The translations under genes were made by a program, and so were the position numbers. Positions 50,978 to 60,461 of a stretch of DNA of 64,000 nucleotides are shown piece after piece. A model generated the notes under the pieces. It was not told the origin of the DNA, ran no database searches, and saw only the letters and a program-made list of their open reading frames with translations. Numbering within the stretch: the first letter of the stretch is position 1; each line of letters starts with the position of its first letter. The DNA is from Bacteroidota bacterium (lineage in GTDB: Bacteria; Bacteroidota; Bacteroidia; Bacteroidales; F082): positions 1,674,001 through 1,738,000 of the forward strand of contig JADJXJ010000001.1 of assembly GCA_016715945.1 (NCBI GenBank), read 5' to 3'.

Positions 50978-53758
50978 ATGTCCAGGCCCTTTGCCCCATT
51001 CTTGTTTGCAACCTTTGTGCTCCTGACATTTTTTTTCGCAGGCGAAAAGGCATTTGCGCAGGCGGACGACACCACTATGGACGCAGGACAGCATCAGGTT
51101 GGTAGTGATACTACCCATCTCAGTGAGCTGATCCAGAACATCGACCAGCTGATGCAGCTGGAACTCAACGGCCCGGCTGAGGCATGGAAAAACACCCTGA
51201 GAAAAGAGCTAACAGATGCCGCAAAATCACCTGAGGACTGCCGTTTCGTTGCCGGCAAAGCAGCAATGCTCGGCAAACAGTATCGCAATAATTTCAGGAT
51301 GCAGGAAAGCCTCTTCTGGCATAAGCTTGAGTACGAAATGGCGCAAAAAGGCAGGCATGACGAAGGCATCATACAAGCACTCAACAACTTAGGCCTCATT
51401 TACCGGCGTATTGACAAGTACGAACTCGCCATCGAATCGTATCAGCAAGCCATATTGCTGGCGGAAAAAACAGGACTGACCAATGGGATTGTATATGCCC
51501 TGAATGGACTAGGAAACATTCATCTGGAGCTGGGCAACTACGACGAGGCCATGCTGAATTTCAGGGAATGTCTGAGGCAGGAGCAGCAGCGAAACAACAT
51601 GCTTGGCATTGCCATCAACCTGAACAACATCGGGCATGTGTATCGCCAACAGGGCGACAACGAACGTGCACTGGAATATTTCATGCTCTCGCTCGAAGTG
51701 AATCAGGAGATCCCTTCCCAACGTGGCATTGCCATCTGCTACAACGATATCGGGGAAATATACCAGCTCAGAGGCGACAAAAGCAAAGCCTTGAGCTACT
51801 ATGAGTTAAGTCTGGGTCTCAATCAGCTCATTGGCGACATTTATTATCAGGGCATCAATCACCTGAAAATAGCTGAAATCTATTTTGACCGGGGCGAAAT
51901 AAAAGCCGCACAAAATCACCTCGACGAAGCCATCAGGCTTTCGAAAAAAACACACAACCGGTCGAATCTGATGAAGGTTTACAGACTTAAATACAAAACG
52001 GAGCAGGCGTTGGGCAACAACCGTGAGGCGATGAATTACCTGGAAAAAGCCTGGGTGCTCAATGACAGCATTATGAACGAGAGCACACAACGCAAGCTGC
52101 TTCAGATGCAGGCCACTTTCAACCGCGAGCGTGCCAACAGCCAGATCGCCCTGCTTGAAAATGAAAAAATGCTGGCCGAGCTGCAGTTTAAGCGTCAGAA
52201 AGACTACAACCTGCTCGTGGTGGCAGGTCTGATCATCATGGTTGTGGTGCTGGTAATGATGGCACATCTTCTCTTCAGCAAAAACAAAGCCATGAAAGCC
52301 CTCGCAGAGAAAAACCGGGAAGTAGAGCAGGCTCAGCTGCAACTGGCCGAATACAACCAGCAGCTTCTCAAAGCCAAGCAGGAGGCCGAACAAAACAATA
52401 AGCTCAAAAGCCAGTTTCTGGCCAATATGAGCCACGAGATCCGTACCCCGCTCAATTCGGTGATCGGCTTCTCCGACCTGCTCTCGGAAAAAATTACCGA
52501 TCCGGTGAAACTGTCCTACCTCGACAGCATTCGCTCGAGTGGCCGAAGCCTGCTGATGCTCATCGAAGATATCCTCGACCTGTCGAAGATCGAAGCGGGA
52601 AAGGTGAAGCCCGAACTGCACTCATTGAACCTCACTAACCTTTTCCTGGAACTGAAACGCATCTTCGAACTTCAGGCATTTCAGAAGAATATCCTCCTGC
52701 GGTTCGACACTTCACCCGACTTTCCGGAAATCATTCTGATGCACGAAGGCAGCCTGCGCCAGATCATGGTCAACCTGATAGGCAATGCCCTGAAATTTAC
52801 CGATAGCGGACAAATCTCGGTGGAAGCAAGTGTGCTGGCAAGAAACGAAGACACCTGTGATATCATGCTCAGGGTGAGCGATACCGGCAGGGGTATTGAT
52901 AGCACCGACCTCAACCATATCTTCGATGCCTTCTATCAATCGCAATCCAATGGCGACAAACAAAAAGGCACCGGCCTCGGCCTGACCATCACACGCAGAC
53001 TGGTTGAGCTTTTGAACGGCAACATCGCAGTGGCAAGCAAGCCCGGAGAAGGAACAACCTTCGAAATCATTTTCCGCGATGTAAAAACCCTTGCCTACCG
53101 CACCTCGCTCCGGCTGGGAAGTGATGATAAACCCGCCTCACCAGTCGTCCTGCTCAGCACAGACAATACACTGATTGCCAGGCTCGACGGGCTATTTGGC
53201 GAACTTGGAATCACCTGCGACCTGATCGATCAGCCCGTTACAATGCAAAAACACTGCCTGCAGCCCAACTGTCGCATTGCCTTGTGGGACGACCGCATAA
53301 GAGACCAGGCAGAACCTTTGCCACACGATGCTTCCGAGTGCATCCACATTCTTCTCACGAATCAGCCATTGCAACAACAAGTTGCCTCCAGCTTCAATAT
53401 GGTTATCAACCTGCCGGAAGATTTCGTCCTGCTCAAAGGAAAAATATCGGAGATCCTATTCGGAAAGGTGGTGCCAGAACCCGGGATCAATGGCGCCGAA
53501 CTAAACCTCGATTTGATGAAAGAAGATGAAAAAGCCCTGGTTGACGCATACAGAAAAGCCCTTGATACCCAGCTTGTGCAGGATGTGGCTGCCTTTGCCA
53601 GGCAGCTTGAAGCTTTCGGCAAGCTGAGAAACCGCTCCCAGCTGATGCAAATGGGACAAAGTCTGGCACAGGCAGCCCATGCATTCGACATCGAAAAAAT
53701 CAACTTTTTGCTCGACGAATTCGGACAGCTGCTCAAACTGCAAACGCACAACGCCTGA
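50978..53758 (+). CDS. TPR sensor histidine kinase with degenerate receiver
   Basis: A 926-residue kinase. In order: signal peptide (to about 27), periplasmic tetratricopeptide repeats (about 130-320), membrane helix (about 412-432), coiled coil, HisKA with His486 in 'MSHEIRTPLN', HATPase with 'IGNALKF' and 'GTGLGLTITRRL', then a receiver-like region (about 721-831) lacking the double-acidic pocket and the conserved Lys ('VINLPEDF' in place of 'KPI'), and a C-terminal helical bundle (about 848-922). The kinase core looks active; the receiver probably cannot take phosphate. ATG at 50978 starts the signal peptide. The next gene follows 15 nt later. Confidence 0.85.
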   Translation: MSRPFAPFLFATFVLLTFFFAGEKAFAQADDTTMDAGQHQVGSDTTHLSELIQNIDQLMQLELNGPAEAWKNTLRKELTDAAKSPEDCRFVAGKAAMLGKQYRNNFRMQESLFWHKLEYEMAQKGRHDEGIIQALNNLGLIYRRIDKYELAIESYQQAILLAEKTGLTNGIVYALNGLGNIHLELGNYDEAMLNFRECLRQEQQRNNMLGIAINLNNIGHVYRQQGDNERALEYFMLSLEVNQEIPSQRGIAICYNDIGEIYQLRGDKSKALSYYELSLGLNQLIGDIYYQGINHLKIAEIYFDRGEIKAAQNHLDEAIRLSKKTHNRSNLMKVYRLKYKTEQALGNNREAMNYLEKAWVLNDSIMNESTQRKLLQMQATFNRERANSQIALLENEKMLAELQFKRQKDYNLLVVAGLIIMVVVLVMMAHLLFSKNKAMKALAEKNREVEQAQLQLAEYNQQLLKAKQEAEQNNKLKSQFLANMSHEIRTPLNSVIGFSDLLSEKITDPVKLSYLDSIRSSGRSLLMLIEDILDLSKIEAGKVKPELHSLNLTNLFLELKRIFELQAFQKNILLRFDTSPDFPEIILMHEGSLRQIMVNLIGNALKFTDSGQISVEASVLARNEDTCDIMLRVSDTGRGIDSTDLNHIFDAFYQSQSNGDKQKGTGLGLTITRRLVELLNGNIAVASKPGEGTTFEIIFRDVKTLAYRTSLRLGSDDKPASPVVLLSTDNTLIARLDGLFGELGITCDLIDQPVTMQKHCLQPNCRIALWDDRIRDQAEPLPHDASECIHILLTNQPLQQQVASSFNMVINLPEDFVLLKGKISEILFGKVVPEPGINGAELNLDLMKEDEKALVDAYRKALDTQLVQDVAAFARQLEAFGKLRNRSQLMQMGQSLAQAAHAFDIEKINFLLDEFGQLLKLQTHNA

Positions 53759-53773
53759 ACAAACACCTGACTG

Positions 53774-54931
53774 ATGGAAACTCCAAAACCCCGCATCCTG
53801 ATAGTTGACGATAATTCGCGAAATATTCAGGTGGTAGCCAACATCCTTTCGGCCGACAACATGGATATTGCCTTTGCCACCAGCGGACAACGTGCACTGG
53901 AACTTGTTGCCAACCAGCAGTTCGACCTGATTCTTCTGGATATCATGATGCCGGGCATGGATGGTTTTGCAGTGTGCCGGGAACTGCGCACCAATCCCCA
54001 AACCTCCGGAATACCGGTTATTTTCCTCACTGCACGCAACTATCCGTCGAGTATTTTGCTGGGATTTTCGACCGGAGCCAACGATTATGTGACCAAACCT
54101 TTCAACAGCGCGGAGCTGAAAGCCCGGGTGCATACCCACCTTGAGTTGTATCGCCGGAGGAAAGAGCTGCAGCACCTGAACCAGCATCTCGAAAGCCTGG
54201 TCAGGGAACGCACCCGCGAGCTGGAAGCAGCCATGCGTCAACTGAGCCGGCTGGAAAAATCGAAAAGCGAATTCCTCTCCATCATAAGCCACGAACTTCG
54301 CGGCCCGCTCAGCGGCATCATCGGCATGGCCGAGATTCTTAAAACCAGCATCAACGATAGTGCACTTTCCGAACAACTGTTGATGCTCAGTCAGATTGCA
54401 GGCCGCCTGTCGAGATTTGCCGAAATGGCTTTGCTGATCACCAGCCTGAAAAGCAATGGCGACAGATTGACCACCATGCCCACCCTGGCCCACATTCCCG
54501 TGGAAATGGCGGTGGCCGAGTGTGCACCCCTGCTGGCCGAAAAACAAATACGGATTGAGCTCTTTGTTGATGCGCAGGATGTTGTGCTACATATCGACCC
54601 CGAAATGATCCGCCGATGCCTCGGGATTCTGATAGAGCATGCCAGCGCAAACCTTCCACGACAGTCGGAGATGCAACTGCGGCTCGAAAGCACTGAAAAT
54701 CAGGCCACGATAAGCCTGATTACCAAAGGGATGAACTTCCCCGACGAGCTGATTCAAACCGTGAACGACCACATGCTCATCGGGCAGCTCATCAGCGAAG
54801 AAACCACCGGACTCTCGCTGGCTGCCGTCAAACTGATCCTCGATGCCCAGAACGGCCGGATGCAGCTTTGCAACAAGGGAAGCGACGGTTGTGTGAAACT
54901 GATTTTCGAAAAAGACAATAACGACATTTAA
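53774..54931 (+). CDS. Receiver-histidine kinase-like protein with degenerate ATPase
   Basis: A 385-residue cytoplasmic protein. An intact receiver covers about residues 7-122 with Asp12/13, phospho-acceptor Asp56, Thr86 and Lys108. A coiled coil links it to a HisKA-like hairpin with His173 in 'ISHELRGPLS'. The following ATPase-like region lacks the N-box Asn ('GILIEHASANL'), the DxGxG motif ('TKGMNF' instead) and the G2 box ('TGLSLAAVKLI'). So it can probably accept a phosphoryl group but not bind ATP normally. It sits 15 nt after the TPR kinase and is most likely its partner, since that kinase has a dead receiver. Confidence 0.82.
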   Translation: METPKPRILIVDDNSRNIQVVANILSADNMDIAFATSGQRALELVANQQFDLILLDIMMPGMDGFAVCRELRTNPQTSGIPVIFLTARNYPSSILLGFSTGANDYVTKPFNSAELKARVHTHLELYRRRKELQHLNQHLESLVRERTRELEAAMRQLSRLEKSKSEFLSIISHELRGPLSGIIGMAEILKTSINDSALSEQLLMLSQIAGRLSRFAEMALLITSLKSNGDRLTTMPTLAHIPVEMAVAECAPLLAEKQIRIELFVDAQDVVLHIDPEMIRRCLGILIEHASANLPRQSEMQLRLESTENQATISLITKGMNFPDELIQTVNDHMLIGQLISEETTGLSLAAVKLILDAQNGRMQLCNKGSDGCVKLIFEKDNNDI

Positions 54932-54947
54932 ACCAAAACCATTCTAT

Positions 54948-56123
54948 ATGCAACGAACTTTCAACGCACCGGATTACTATCTGCTGGACGACCTGCTTAC
55001 CGATGAGCACAAGATTGTGAGACAGGCTGTTCGCGACTGGGTGGACCGGTCAGTCAAGCCTTTCATTGAGGAGAATTATGAAAAAGCCGTTTTCCCCCGG
55101 CATCTGATCGGCGAGCTGGGGGCCATCGGAGCTTTTGGCCCGTTTATTCCACAGGAATACGGTGGTGCTGGCATGGATTACATCGCCTACGGCCTCATCA
55201 TGCAGGAGCTCGAGCGTGGCGATTCGGGGGTGCGGTCGATGGCATCGGTGCAAACCTCGCTGGTCATGTATCCCATCTGGGCTTATGGCACCGAAGAGCA
55301 ACGTCGTAAGTTTTTGCCAAAACTTGCCACTGGCGAGCTGGTGGGCTGTTTTGGGCTAACCGAACCCAACCACGGCTCGGATCCGGGAAGCATGCTCACC
55401 CGCTTTACTGACCAGGGCGACCACTACCTGCTCAATGGCGCCAAGATGTGGATCACAAACAGCGCAATAGCCGACGTGGCAGTGGTGTGGGCCAAAGACG
55501 AAGAAGGCGTGGTGCGTGGCTTGCTGGTCGAAAAAGGCATGGAAGGCTTTACAGCGCCCGAAACCCACGGCAAATGGTCGCTGCGAGCCTCGGTGACAGG
55601 CGAACTGGTTTTCGACAATGTGCGCGTACCCAAAGAAAACCTCTTGCCAGGTGTGAAAGGGCTTCGCGGACCGCTAAGCTGCCTAAGCTCAGCCCGTTAT
55701 GGCATCGCCTGGGGGGTGATTGGCGCCGCAATGGACTGCTACGACACCGCCTTGCAATACAGCCTCGAACGCCATCAGTTTGGCAAACCAATCGCAAGCT
55801 TCCAGCTGCAGCAAAAGAAACTGGCCGAAGCCATCACCGAAATCACCAAAGCCCAGCTGCTGGCCTGGCGCCTGGGAACCCTGCGCAACGAAGGTAAGGC
55901 CACACCGGCACAAATCTCGATGGCCAAACGCAACAACGTGGCCATGGCGCTGCACATCGCCCGCGAAATGCGCCAGGTGCTGGGAGCCATGGGCATCACC
56001 AACGACTTTCCGATGATGCGCCACATGATGAACCTCGAATCGGTGATCACCTACGAAGGCACACACGATGTTCACCTGCTGATTACGGGTCACGACATCA
56101 CCGGCATTGCTGCCTACAAATAA
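54948..56123 (+). CDS. Glutaryl-CoA dehydrogenase-type acyl-CoA dehydrogenase
   Basis: A 391-residue acyl-CoA dehydrogenase. The FAD-contact motifs 'GCFGLTEPNHGSDP' and 'WITNSAIADVAVVWAK' are present, and the catalytic base is Glu370 in 'TYEGTHDVHLLITGHDITG', matching the glutaryl-CoA dehydrogenase branch. 'ERHQFGKPIASFQLQQKKLAE' is also typical of that branch. In lysine and tryptophan breakdown this enzyme oxidises and decarboxylates glutaryl-CoA to crotonyl-CoA; in anaerobes a non-decarboxylating form exists. Electron-transfer flavoprotein genes are not in the window. Confidence 0.85.
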   Translation: MQRTFNAPDYYLLDDLLTDEHKIVRQAVRDWVDRSVKPFIEENYEKAVFPRHLIGELGAIGAFGPFIPQEYGGAGMDYIAYGLIMQELERGDSGVRSMASVQTSLVMYPIWAYGTEEQRRKFLPKLATGELVGCFGLTEPNHGSDPGSMLTRFTDQGDHYLLNGAKMWITNSAIADVAVVWAKDEEGVVRGLLVEKGMEGFTAPETHGKWSLRASVTGELVFDNVRVPKENLLPGVKGLRGPLSCLSSARYGIAWGVIGAAMDCYDTALQYSLERHQFGKPIASFQLQQKKLAEAITEITKAQLLAWRLGTLRNEGKATPAQISMAKRNNVAMALHIAREMRQVLGAMGITNDFPMMRHMMNLESVITYEGTHDVHLLITGHDITGIAAYK

Positions 56124-56137
56124 AACAGCATTTTTTT

Positions 56138-56171
56138 AACACCTCCTGAACCAAGGCGTGCGGGAGGTGTT
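56138..56171 (+). promoter_or_regulatory. Hairpin overlapping the ribosome site of the next gene
   Basis: AACACCTCC (56138-56146) and GGAGGTGTT (56163-56171) form a 9-bp stem with a 16-nt loop. The right arm contains GGAGG seven nt before ATG at 56174. It could be a weak terminator of the dehydrogenase gene (only four T follow) or a fold that hides the ribosome site. Confidence 0.5.
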
Positions 56172-56173
56172 TT

Positions 56174-56911
56174 ATGGCTTATTTCTTGAAGATGCCTCAC
56201 CAATCCCCTACCCAACTAAGCCCCTGGCTGCGCGGCCGTGCCGAAATGCTGTACCTCATCCTCGGCGCGCTGTTCATTACTGCCCTGGTAACCAGCAACC
56301 TGATCTTCCAGAAATTTTTCTTCTGGAATCCAATGGGCCTGTTCAGGTTCGAGCTGAGTGTGGGCATCATCGCCTATCCGGTCACATTTCTTGTTACCGA
56401 TATTGTCTCGGAAGTCTATGGCCGGCGCAGGGCGAATTTCCTGGTCATTGCCGGTATTTTTGCTTCGGCATTTGCTTTGTTCATCGTCATCGTTTCCACC
56501 CTGGCGCCTGCTACCGAATGGTCGCCATTGAGCGATGCGGAGTTCAAAAAGGCTTTTGGTTTTACCTTTCTTGCCGTGGCCGCCTCGCTGGCCGCCTACC
56601 TTGCCGCACAATTCATTGATGTGCAGGTATTTCATTTCTGGAAAAAAGTGACCAAAGGCAGGCACCTCTGGCTGCGCAACAACCTGAGCACGTTCACAAG
56701 CCAGTTTGTGGATACCTTCACCGTGCTGTTTCTGCTTTGCTCCTTTGGTGTGATCGACTGGGAGCTTTTTCCGAAACTGTTGGGCAACGGTTTCCTCTTC
56801 AAGGCTTTGGTCGCCCTCTTCGACACCCCGTTTGCTTACCTCGGCGTGTATGGCCTGCGGAGGTTCTTTGGCCTCAAAGGACACGGTGCCGAACTGAATC
56901 TGGATGATTGA
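56174..56911 (+). CDS. Queuosine precursor transporter (YhhQ/VUT family)
   Basis: A 245-residue membrane protein with about six or seven helices. 'ALVTSNLIFQKFFF', 'GIIAYPVTFLVTDIVSEVYGRRRA' and the C-terminal 'LFDTPFAYLGVYGLRR' are family markers. YhhQ proteins import the 7-deazaguanine precursors preQ0 or preQ1 for tRNA queuosine. ATG at 56174 has a GGAGG behind it; ATG at 56192 (MPHQSPTQ) is an alternative. I see no preQ1 riboswitch consensus upstream. Confidence 0.85.
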   Translation: MAYFLKMPHQSPTQLSPWLRGRAEMLYLILGALFITALVTSNLIFQKFFFWNPMGLFRFELSVGIIAYPVTFLVTDIVSEVYGRRRANFLVIAGIFASAFALFIVIVSTLAPATEWSPLSDAEFKKAFGFTFLAVAASLAAYLAAQFIDVQVFHFWKKVTKGRHLWLRNNLSTFTSQFVDTFTVLFLLCSFGVIDWELFPKLLGNGFLFKALVALFDTPFAYLGVYGLRRFFGLKGHGAELNLDD

Positions 56912-57034
56912 ACCCCGGAAACGATGTGCCGACAGCCCTTAACTTTCGCCTAATCAGCCAAATATGCTGATTTCATTCTGTGTGCGCAGCCCTAACCAGA
57001 AAATCAGGGAAGTAAAGTCTGACGGGCATTTGCC

Positions 57035-57042
57035 TAACTTTG
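57035..57042 (+). promoter_or_regulatory. Possible -7 element of the alpha/beta hydrolase gene
   Basis: TAACTTTG fits TAnnTTTG 19 nt before the ATG; -33 not evident. Confidence 0.4.
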
Positions 57043-57061
57043 CAGCCCAAAATCGTATGGA

Positions 57062-57868
57062 ATGAAACTGTTCTTCCGTCGCTACGGAGACACTGGCGCA
57101 CAACCACTTATCATTCTGCATGGCCTGTTCGGGCTGTCGGACAACTGGGTAACCTTTGGACGGCGCATAGCCGACGAAGGCTTCGATGTGGTGATTCCCG
57201 ACCAGCGCAACCATGGCAACTCCCCGCACAGCGACACCTTTAACTATATCGCGCTCACCGAAGACCTCGACGAGCTGATCGAAGATCTGGGTTTTGAGCA
57301 GCCCGCTCTTCTAGGGCACAGCATGGGCGGCAAGGTAAGTATGCGCTATGCCATGGAGCGGCCTGAGAAGGTGAAAAAACTACTGGTGGCCGACATCAGT
57401 CCGCGCTCCTACGGGCACCGGCCTCAACATGCCGCCATCATCGAAGCAATGCTAGCAGTTGATTTCGAAATGGTTAAGTCGAGATCGGAAGTTGAAGCCA
57501 TGCTCGGCACTAATATCAACGACCTGCGCATCCGCCAGTTTATAATGAAAAACCTGCATTGGCTCGACAAAGACCGCCTGGCCTGGAAAATGAACCTCGA
57601 AGGCATCCGCAGCAACCTGCATCAGATGTTCGACACGGTGGAAACCGACCTGGAGTTTCTCAAGCCAACCCTGTTTATTCGCGGGGGCAATTCCGACTAC
57701 ATCCTGCCCTCCGACTATCCACTTATCCGCAAAAACTTCCCCTTTGCCGAGATCATCACCATCGAGGGCGCTTCGCACTGGGTGCATGCCGAAGCTCCGG
57801 AGCAATTTTATCTGCTTGCTTCAGGTTTTCTCACCGGCAAACCCGACTGGTACAACGAACCGCTCTGA
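57062..57868 (+). CDS. Alpha/beta hydrolase (YbfF-like esterase)
   Basis: A 268-residue alpha/beta hydrolase related to esterase YbfF. The oxyanion segment 'LHGLFGLSDNW', the 'PDQRNHGNSPHS' loop, nucleophile Ser87 in 'GHSMGGK', and the late 'GASHWVHAEAPE' with the catalytic His are visible; an Asp in 'RGGNSDYI' is the likely acid. YbfF enzymes cleave short acyl-CoA or malonyl esters in vitro; the natural substrate here is unknown. Convergent with mutS2. Confidence 0.85.
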   Translation: MKLFFRRYGDTGAQPLIILHGLFGLSDNWVTFGRRIADEGFDVVIPDQRNHGNSPHSDTFNYIALTEDLDELIEDLGFEQPALLGHSMGGKVSMRYAMERPEKVKKLLVADISPRSYGHRPQHAAIIEAMLAVDFEMVKSRSEVEAMLGTNINDLRIRQFIMKNLHWLDKDRLAWKMNLEGIRSNLHQMFDTVETDLEFLKPTLFIRGGNSDYILPSDYPLIRKNFPFAEIITIEGASHWVHAEAPEQFYLLASGFLTGKPDWYNEPL

Positions 57869-57902
57869 GGTTTTGAATCAATGCAGAATTAAAGCTTCAG
57901 GA

Positions 57903-60320
57903 TTACCTCAACCTAACTCTGGTGATGCCGTGCCCGCCTGTTTCCAAGGTAGCATCGGCAAAGGAGGCTACGTGGGGCATTTTGCTAAGCTTTTCCCTGA
58001 TCACCCTGCGCAGGATGCCGTTTCCCTTGCCATGAAGTACACTTACCTCCTTGATGCTGAGCAACATGGCTTCGTCGAGGTATTTCTCAACCATCTCCAG
58101 CGCTTCCTCGGCGCGTTTGCCGCGCACATCGATGGTGAGGTTGAACGAGGCTGCTTTTTCGTTGATGTCGTCGGCCACCACCTGGCTGGAGCGCATGCGT
58201 CGCGGCTGAGCCAGTTTGCGGGCTTCGCGGCGCGAGAGCGGGCTTAGCTTGTCGGGCGAAGTGCGCAGCTTGATGCCACCAAAAGCCACCACAGCAGTAT
58301 CCTCGTCAATCTGAATCAGCTCGCCGGTCACATCCATCTCTTCAATCCGCACCATATCACCGGCTTTCAGATCCGAAAGGGCAGGCACCTGCTCGTCATG
58401 AGCAATATTGATTGACCCGGTTTTTTCCGCTGTTTCCTGCTCAATTACCGGCTTGAAAGCCTGAAGCTGCTCGCGTAGTTGTTTGGTTCTCTCCTTTTCG
58501 GCCTGGCTTTCGCGGATCTCCCTGATGGTTTGCTCAATTTTCCTGTTGGCCTTGTCAATCAGTTCACGGGCCTCGCGGCTTGCCTCGGTGAGCATGGCCT
58601 TTTTGCGGTCTTCGAGCTGCCGCAACAAGCGTTTGTATTTGGTAATCACTTCGTTAAGCATCTCATCGGCCATGCGAAGCTCTTTCTCCTTTTGTGCAAT
58701 GGCCAGCTTGTCGGCTTCGAGCTGCTGCAGCTGCTGCTCAAAATCGAGCTGGCTGTGGCCGGTGATGGAGGCTGCGTGGCTGATGATAGCTTCGGGCAAT
58801 CCTGTTTTGGCTGCAATCTCAAAGGCAAACGAGCTTCCCGGTTTGCCGGTCTGCAACACAAACAAAGGCTGCATGTGCTTGTTGTCGAACAGCATGGCTC
58901 CGTTGAGCATACCCTCTTCATGGTCGGCCAGCAGTTTGAGGTTGGCATAGTGGGTGGTAACCAGACCAAAAGCTTTTTTTCTATTCAACGCGCTGAGTAC
59001 AGCTTCGGCAATGGCACCCCCGGCTTGTGGCTCGGTGCCTGTGCCCAGTTCGTCGATAAAAAAGATGCTTTGCTCGTCGGCATGGTCCAGAAAAGTCTTC
59101 ATATGCCGCAGGTGCGAGCTGTAGGTGCTCAGGTCGTTTTCGAGCGACTGCTCGTCGCCAATGTCGATAAACATCTTTTGGAAGATACCACATTGCGAGT
59201 CGCGATGCATGGGCACAGGCAGACCGCATTGCAGCATGTATTGCAGCAGGGCTGTGGTTTTCAGGCAAACCGACTTGCCTCCCGCATTGGGGCCTGATAT
59301 CACCAGGATGCGGTGCTGTTCGTCGAGTTCCAGATCGAGCGGCACGGCCTGGCGTCCTTGTTCTTTGAGGCTGAGCTGCAACAGTGGATGAACAGCCTGG
59401 CGCCATCGGATGAGCGGTGGGGCCTGCACCTGGGGAATGGTTCCCTGAATGTGGTGCATCAGCCTGGTTTTGGCGTGAACTAGATCGAGCTCACCCAGAA
59501 ACTGCCAGATCTGATGCATCATGGGCAGCTCGGGCCGAAGCAACTGGGTAAAGGCAGACAGGATGCGATGGATCTCGCGCCTTTCGGCATACTCCAGTTC
59601 GCGGATCTCGTTGTTGGTATCAAAAACCTCGGTCGGCTCGATGAAAACGGTTTGACCTGTGGCTGAGGCATCGTGCACAAAGCCTTTGATTTTTCTTTTG
59701 TCGGCAGCTCTTACGGGTATGACCATCCGGCCATTGCGGATGGTGATTTCGGCATCGCTGTCGGTATAGCCCGATTGCTTGGCTTCGCCCAGCAACTGCC
59801 TGATTTTCCGCTCCATAGCCCCTTGTTTGCGGCGGATGTCGGCCCTGATCTCGGCAAGCGCAGGCGAGGCATGGTCGGGAATATCGCCACGGTCGTCCAT
59901 CAGCCGGCTGAGTTCGGCTACCAGTTTTGGATTAATGTAGAGATGGGCAACCATAGCGCGCAGCAGCGGATAAGCCGCTGATTGGTCGGATTGCAGGAAC
60001 TTTACGGCTTCGCGGGCCTGCATCAGTCCCAGCCTCAGGGCAAACATGGCCTCAAGCTCAATCACAGTGCCCTCCGGCCTGAGTCGGTGAAATTCAGGCC
60101 GCACATCCAGGTAATCCTTCACCGAAAATGGCAACCCGGCCTGCATCAGGCGGTTGAGCTCTTCCACCCGGCCGAGGTGCATTAGAATATCTTCCAGACC
60201 GGTCATGAAACCCAGCGCATCGGCCAGCTCCAATCCCATATTGCTGACGCAGTGGCTGCGAAGCATCCGCCGGATGTGCACAAAACCGGATTTTTCCTCA
60301 AAGGTATCGGGGTATATCAC
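57903..60320 (-). CDS. mutS2: Endonuclease MutS2
   Basis: An 805-residue MutS2. It lacks the mismatch-recognition domain of MutS, and has the core/clamp region followed by an ATPase with Walker A 'GPNAGGKSVCLK', 'FIDELGTGTEP' and the 'VTTHYANLK' switch, then a long coiled coil and a C-terminal Smr domain beginning near 'LTIDVRGKRAEEALEMV' with 'VLHGKGNGILR'. MutS2 suppresses recombination and, in Firmicutes, splits collided ribosomes; both roles are family knowledge, not visible here. Confidence 0.94.
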   Translation of the reverse strand: MIYPDTFEEKSGFVHIRRMLRSHCVSNMGLELADALGFMTGLEDILMHLGRVEELNRLMQAGLPFSVKDYLDVRPEFHRLRPEGTVIELEAMFALRLGLMQAREAVKFLQSDQSAAYPLLRAMVAHLYINPKLVAELSRLMDDRGDIPDHASPALAEIRADIRRKQGAMERKIRQLLGEAKQSGYTDSDAEITIRNGRMVIPVRAADKRKIKGFVHDASATGQTVFIEPTEVFDTNNEIRELEYAERREIHRILSAFTQLLRPELPMMHQIWQFLGELDLVHAKTRLMHHIQGTIPQVQAPPLIRWRQAVHPLLQLSLKEQGRQAVPLDLELDEQHRILVISGPNAGGKSVCLKTTALLQYMLQCGLPVPMHRDSQCGIFQKMFIDIGDEQSLENDLSTYSSHLRHMKTFLDHADEQSIFFIDELGTGTEPQAGGAIAEAVLSALNRKKAFGLVTTHYANLKLLADHEEGMLNGAMLFDNKHMQPLFVLQTGKPGSSFAFEIAAKTGLPEAIISHAASITGHSQLDFEQQLQQLEADKLAIAQKEKELRMADEMLNEVITKYKRLLRQLEDRKKAMLTEASREARELIDKANRKIEQTIREIRESQAEKERTKQLREQLQAFKPVIEQETAEKTGSINIAHDEQVPALSDLKAGDMVRIEEMDVTGELIQIDEDTAVVAFGGIKLRTSPDKLSPLSRREARKLAQPRRMRSSQVVADDINEKAASFNLTIDVRGKRAEEALEMVEKYLDEAMLLSIKEVSVLHGKGNGILRRVIREKLSKMPHVASFADATLETGGHGITRVRLR

Positions 60321-60337
60321 TGAGTTGAATTAGGCTG

Positions 60338-60345
60338 CAAAGGTA
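60338..60345 (-). promoter_or_regulatory. Possible -7 element of mutS2
   Basis: TACCTTTG on the minus strand, 17 nt before the start codon; short leader, no clear -33. Confidence 0.35.
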
Positions 60346-60461
60346 ATCAGCCTTCACGACATGGAAGCCTGATCCATCCTATGAACAACCCGACTGCTCC
60401 AGCCTGTGATATTATTTCCATCTAAAGCTTAACTTCGCCAGAACTATCTATAACAATCACG

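Noticed and set aside
56124..56173. PreQ1 riboswitch before the queuosine precursor transporter
   Set aside because: The 50-nt leader lacks the A-rich tail and the conserved aptamer core of known preQ1 classes; only a simple hairpin is seen.
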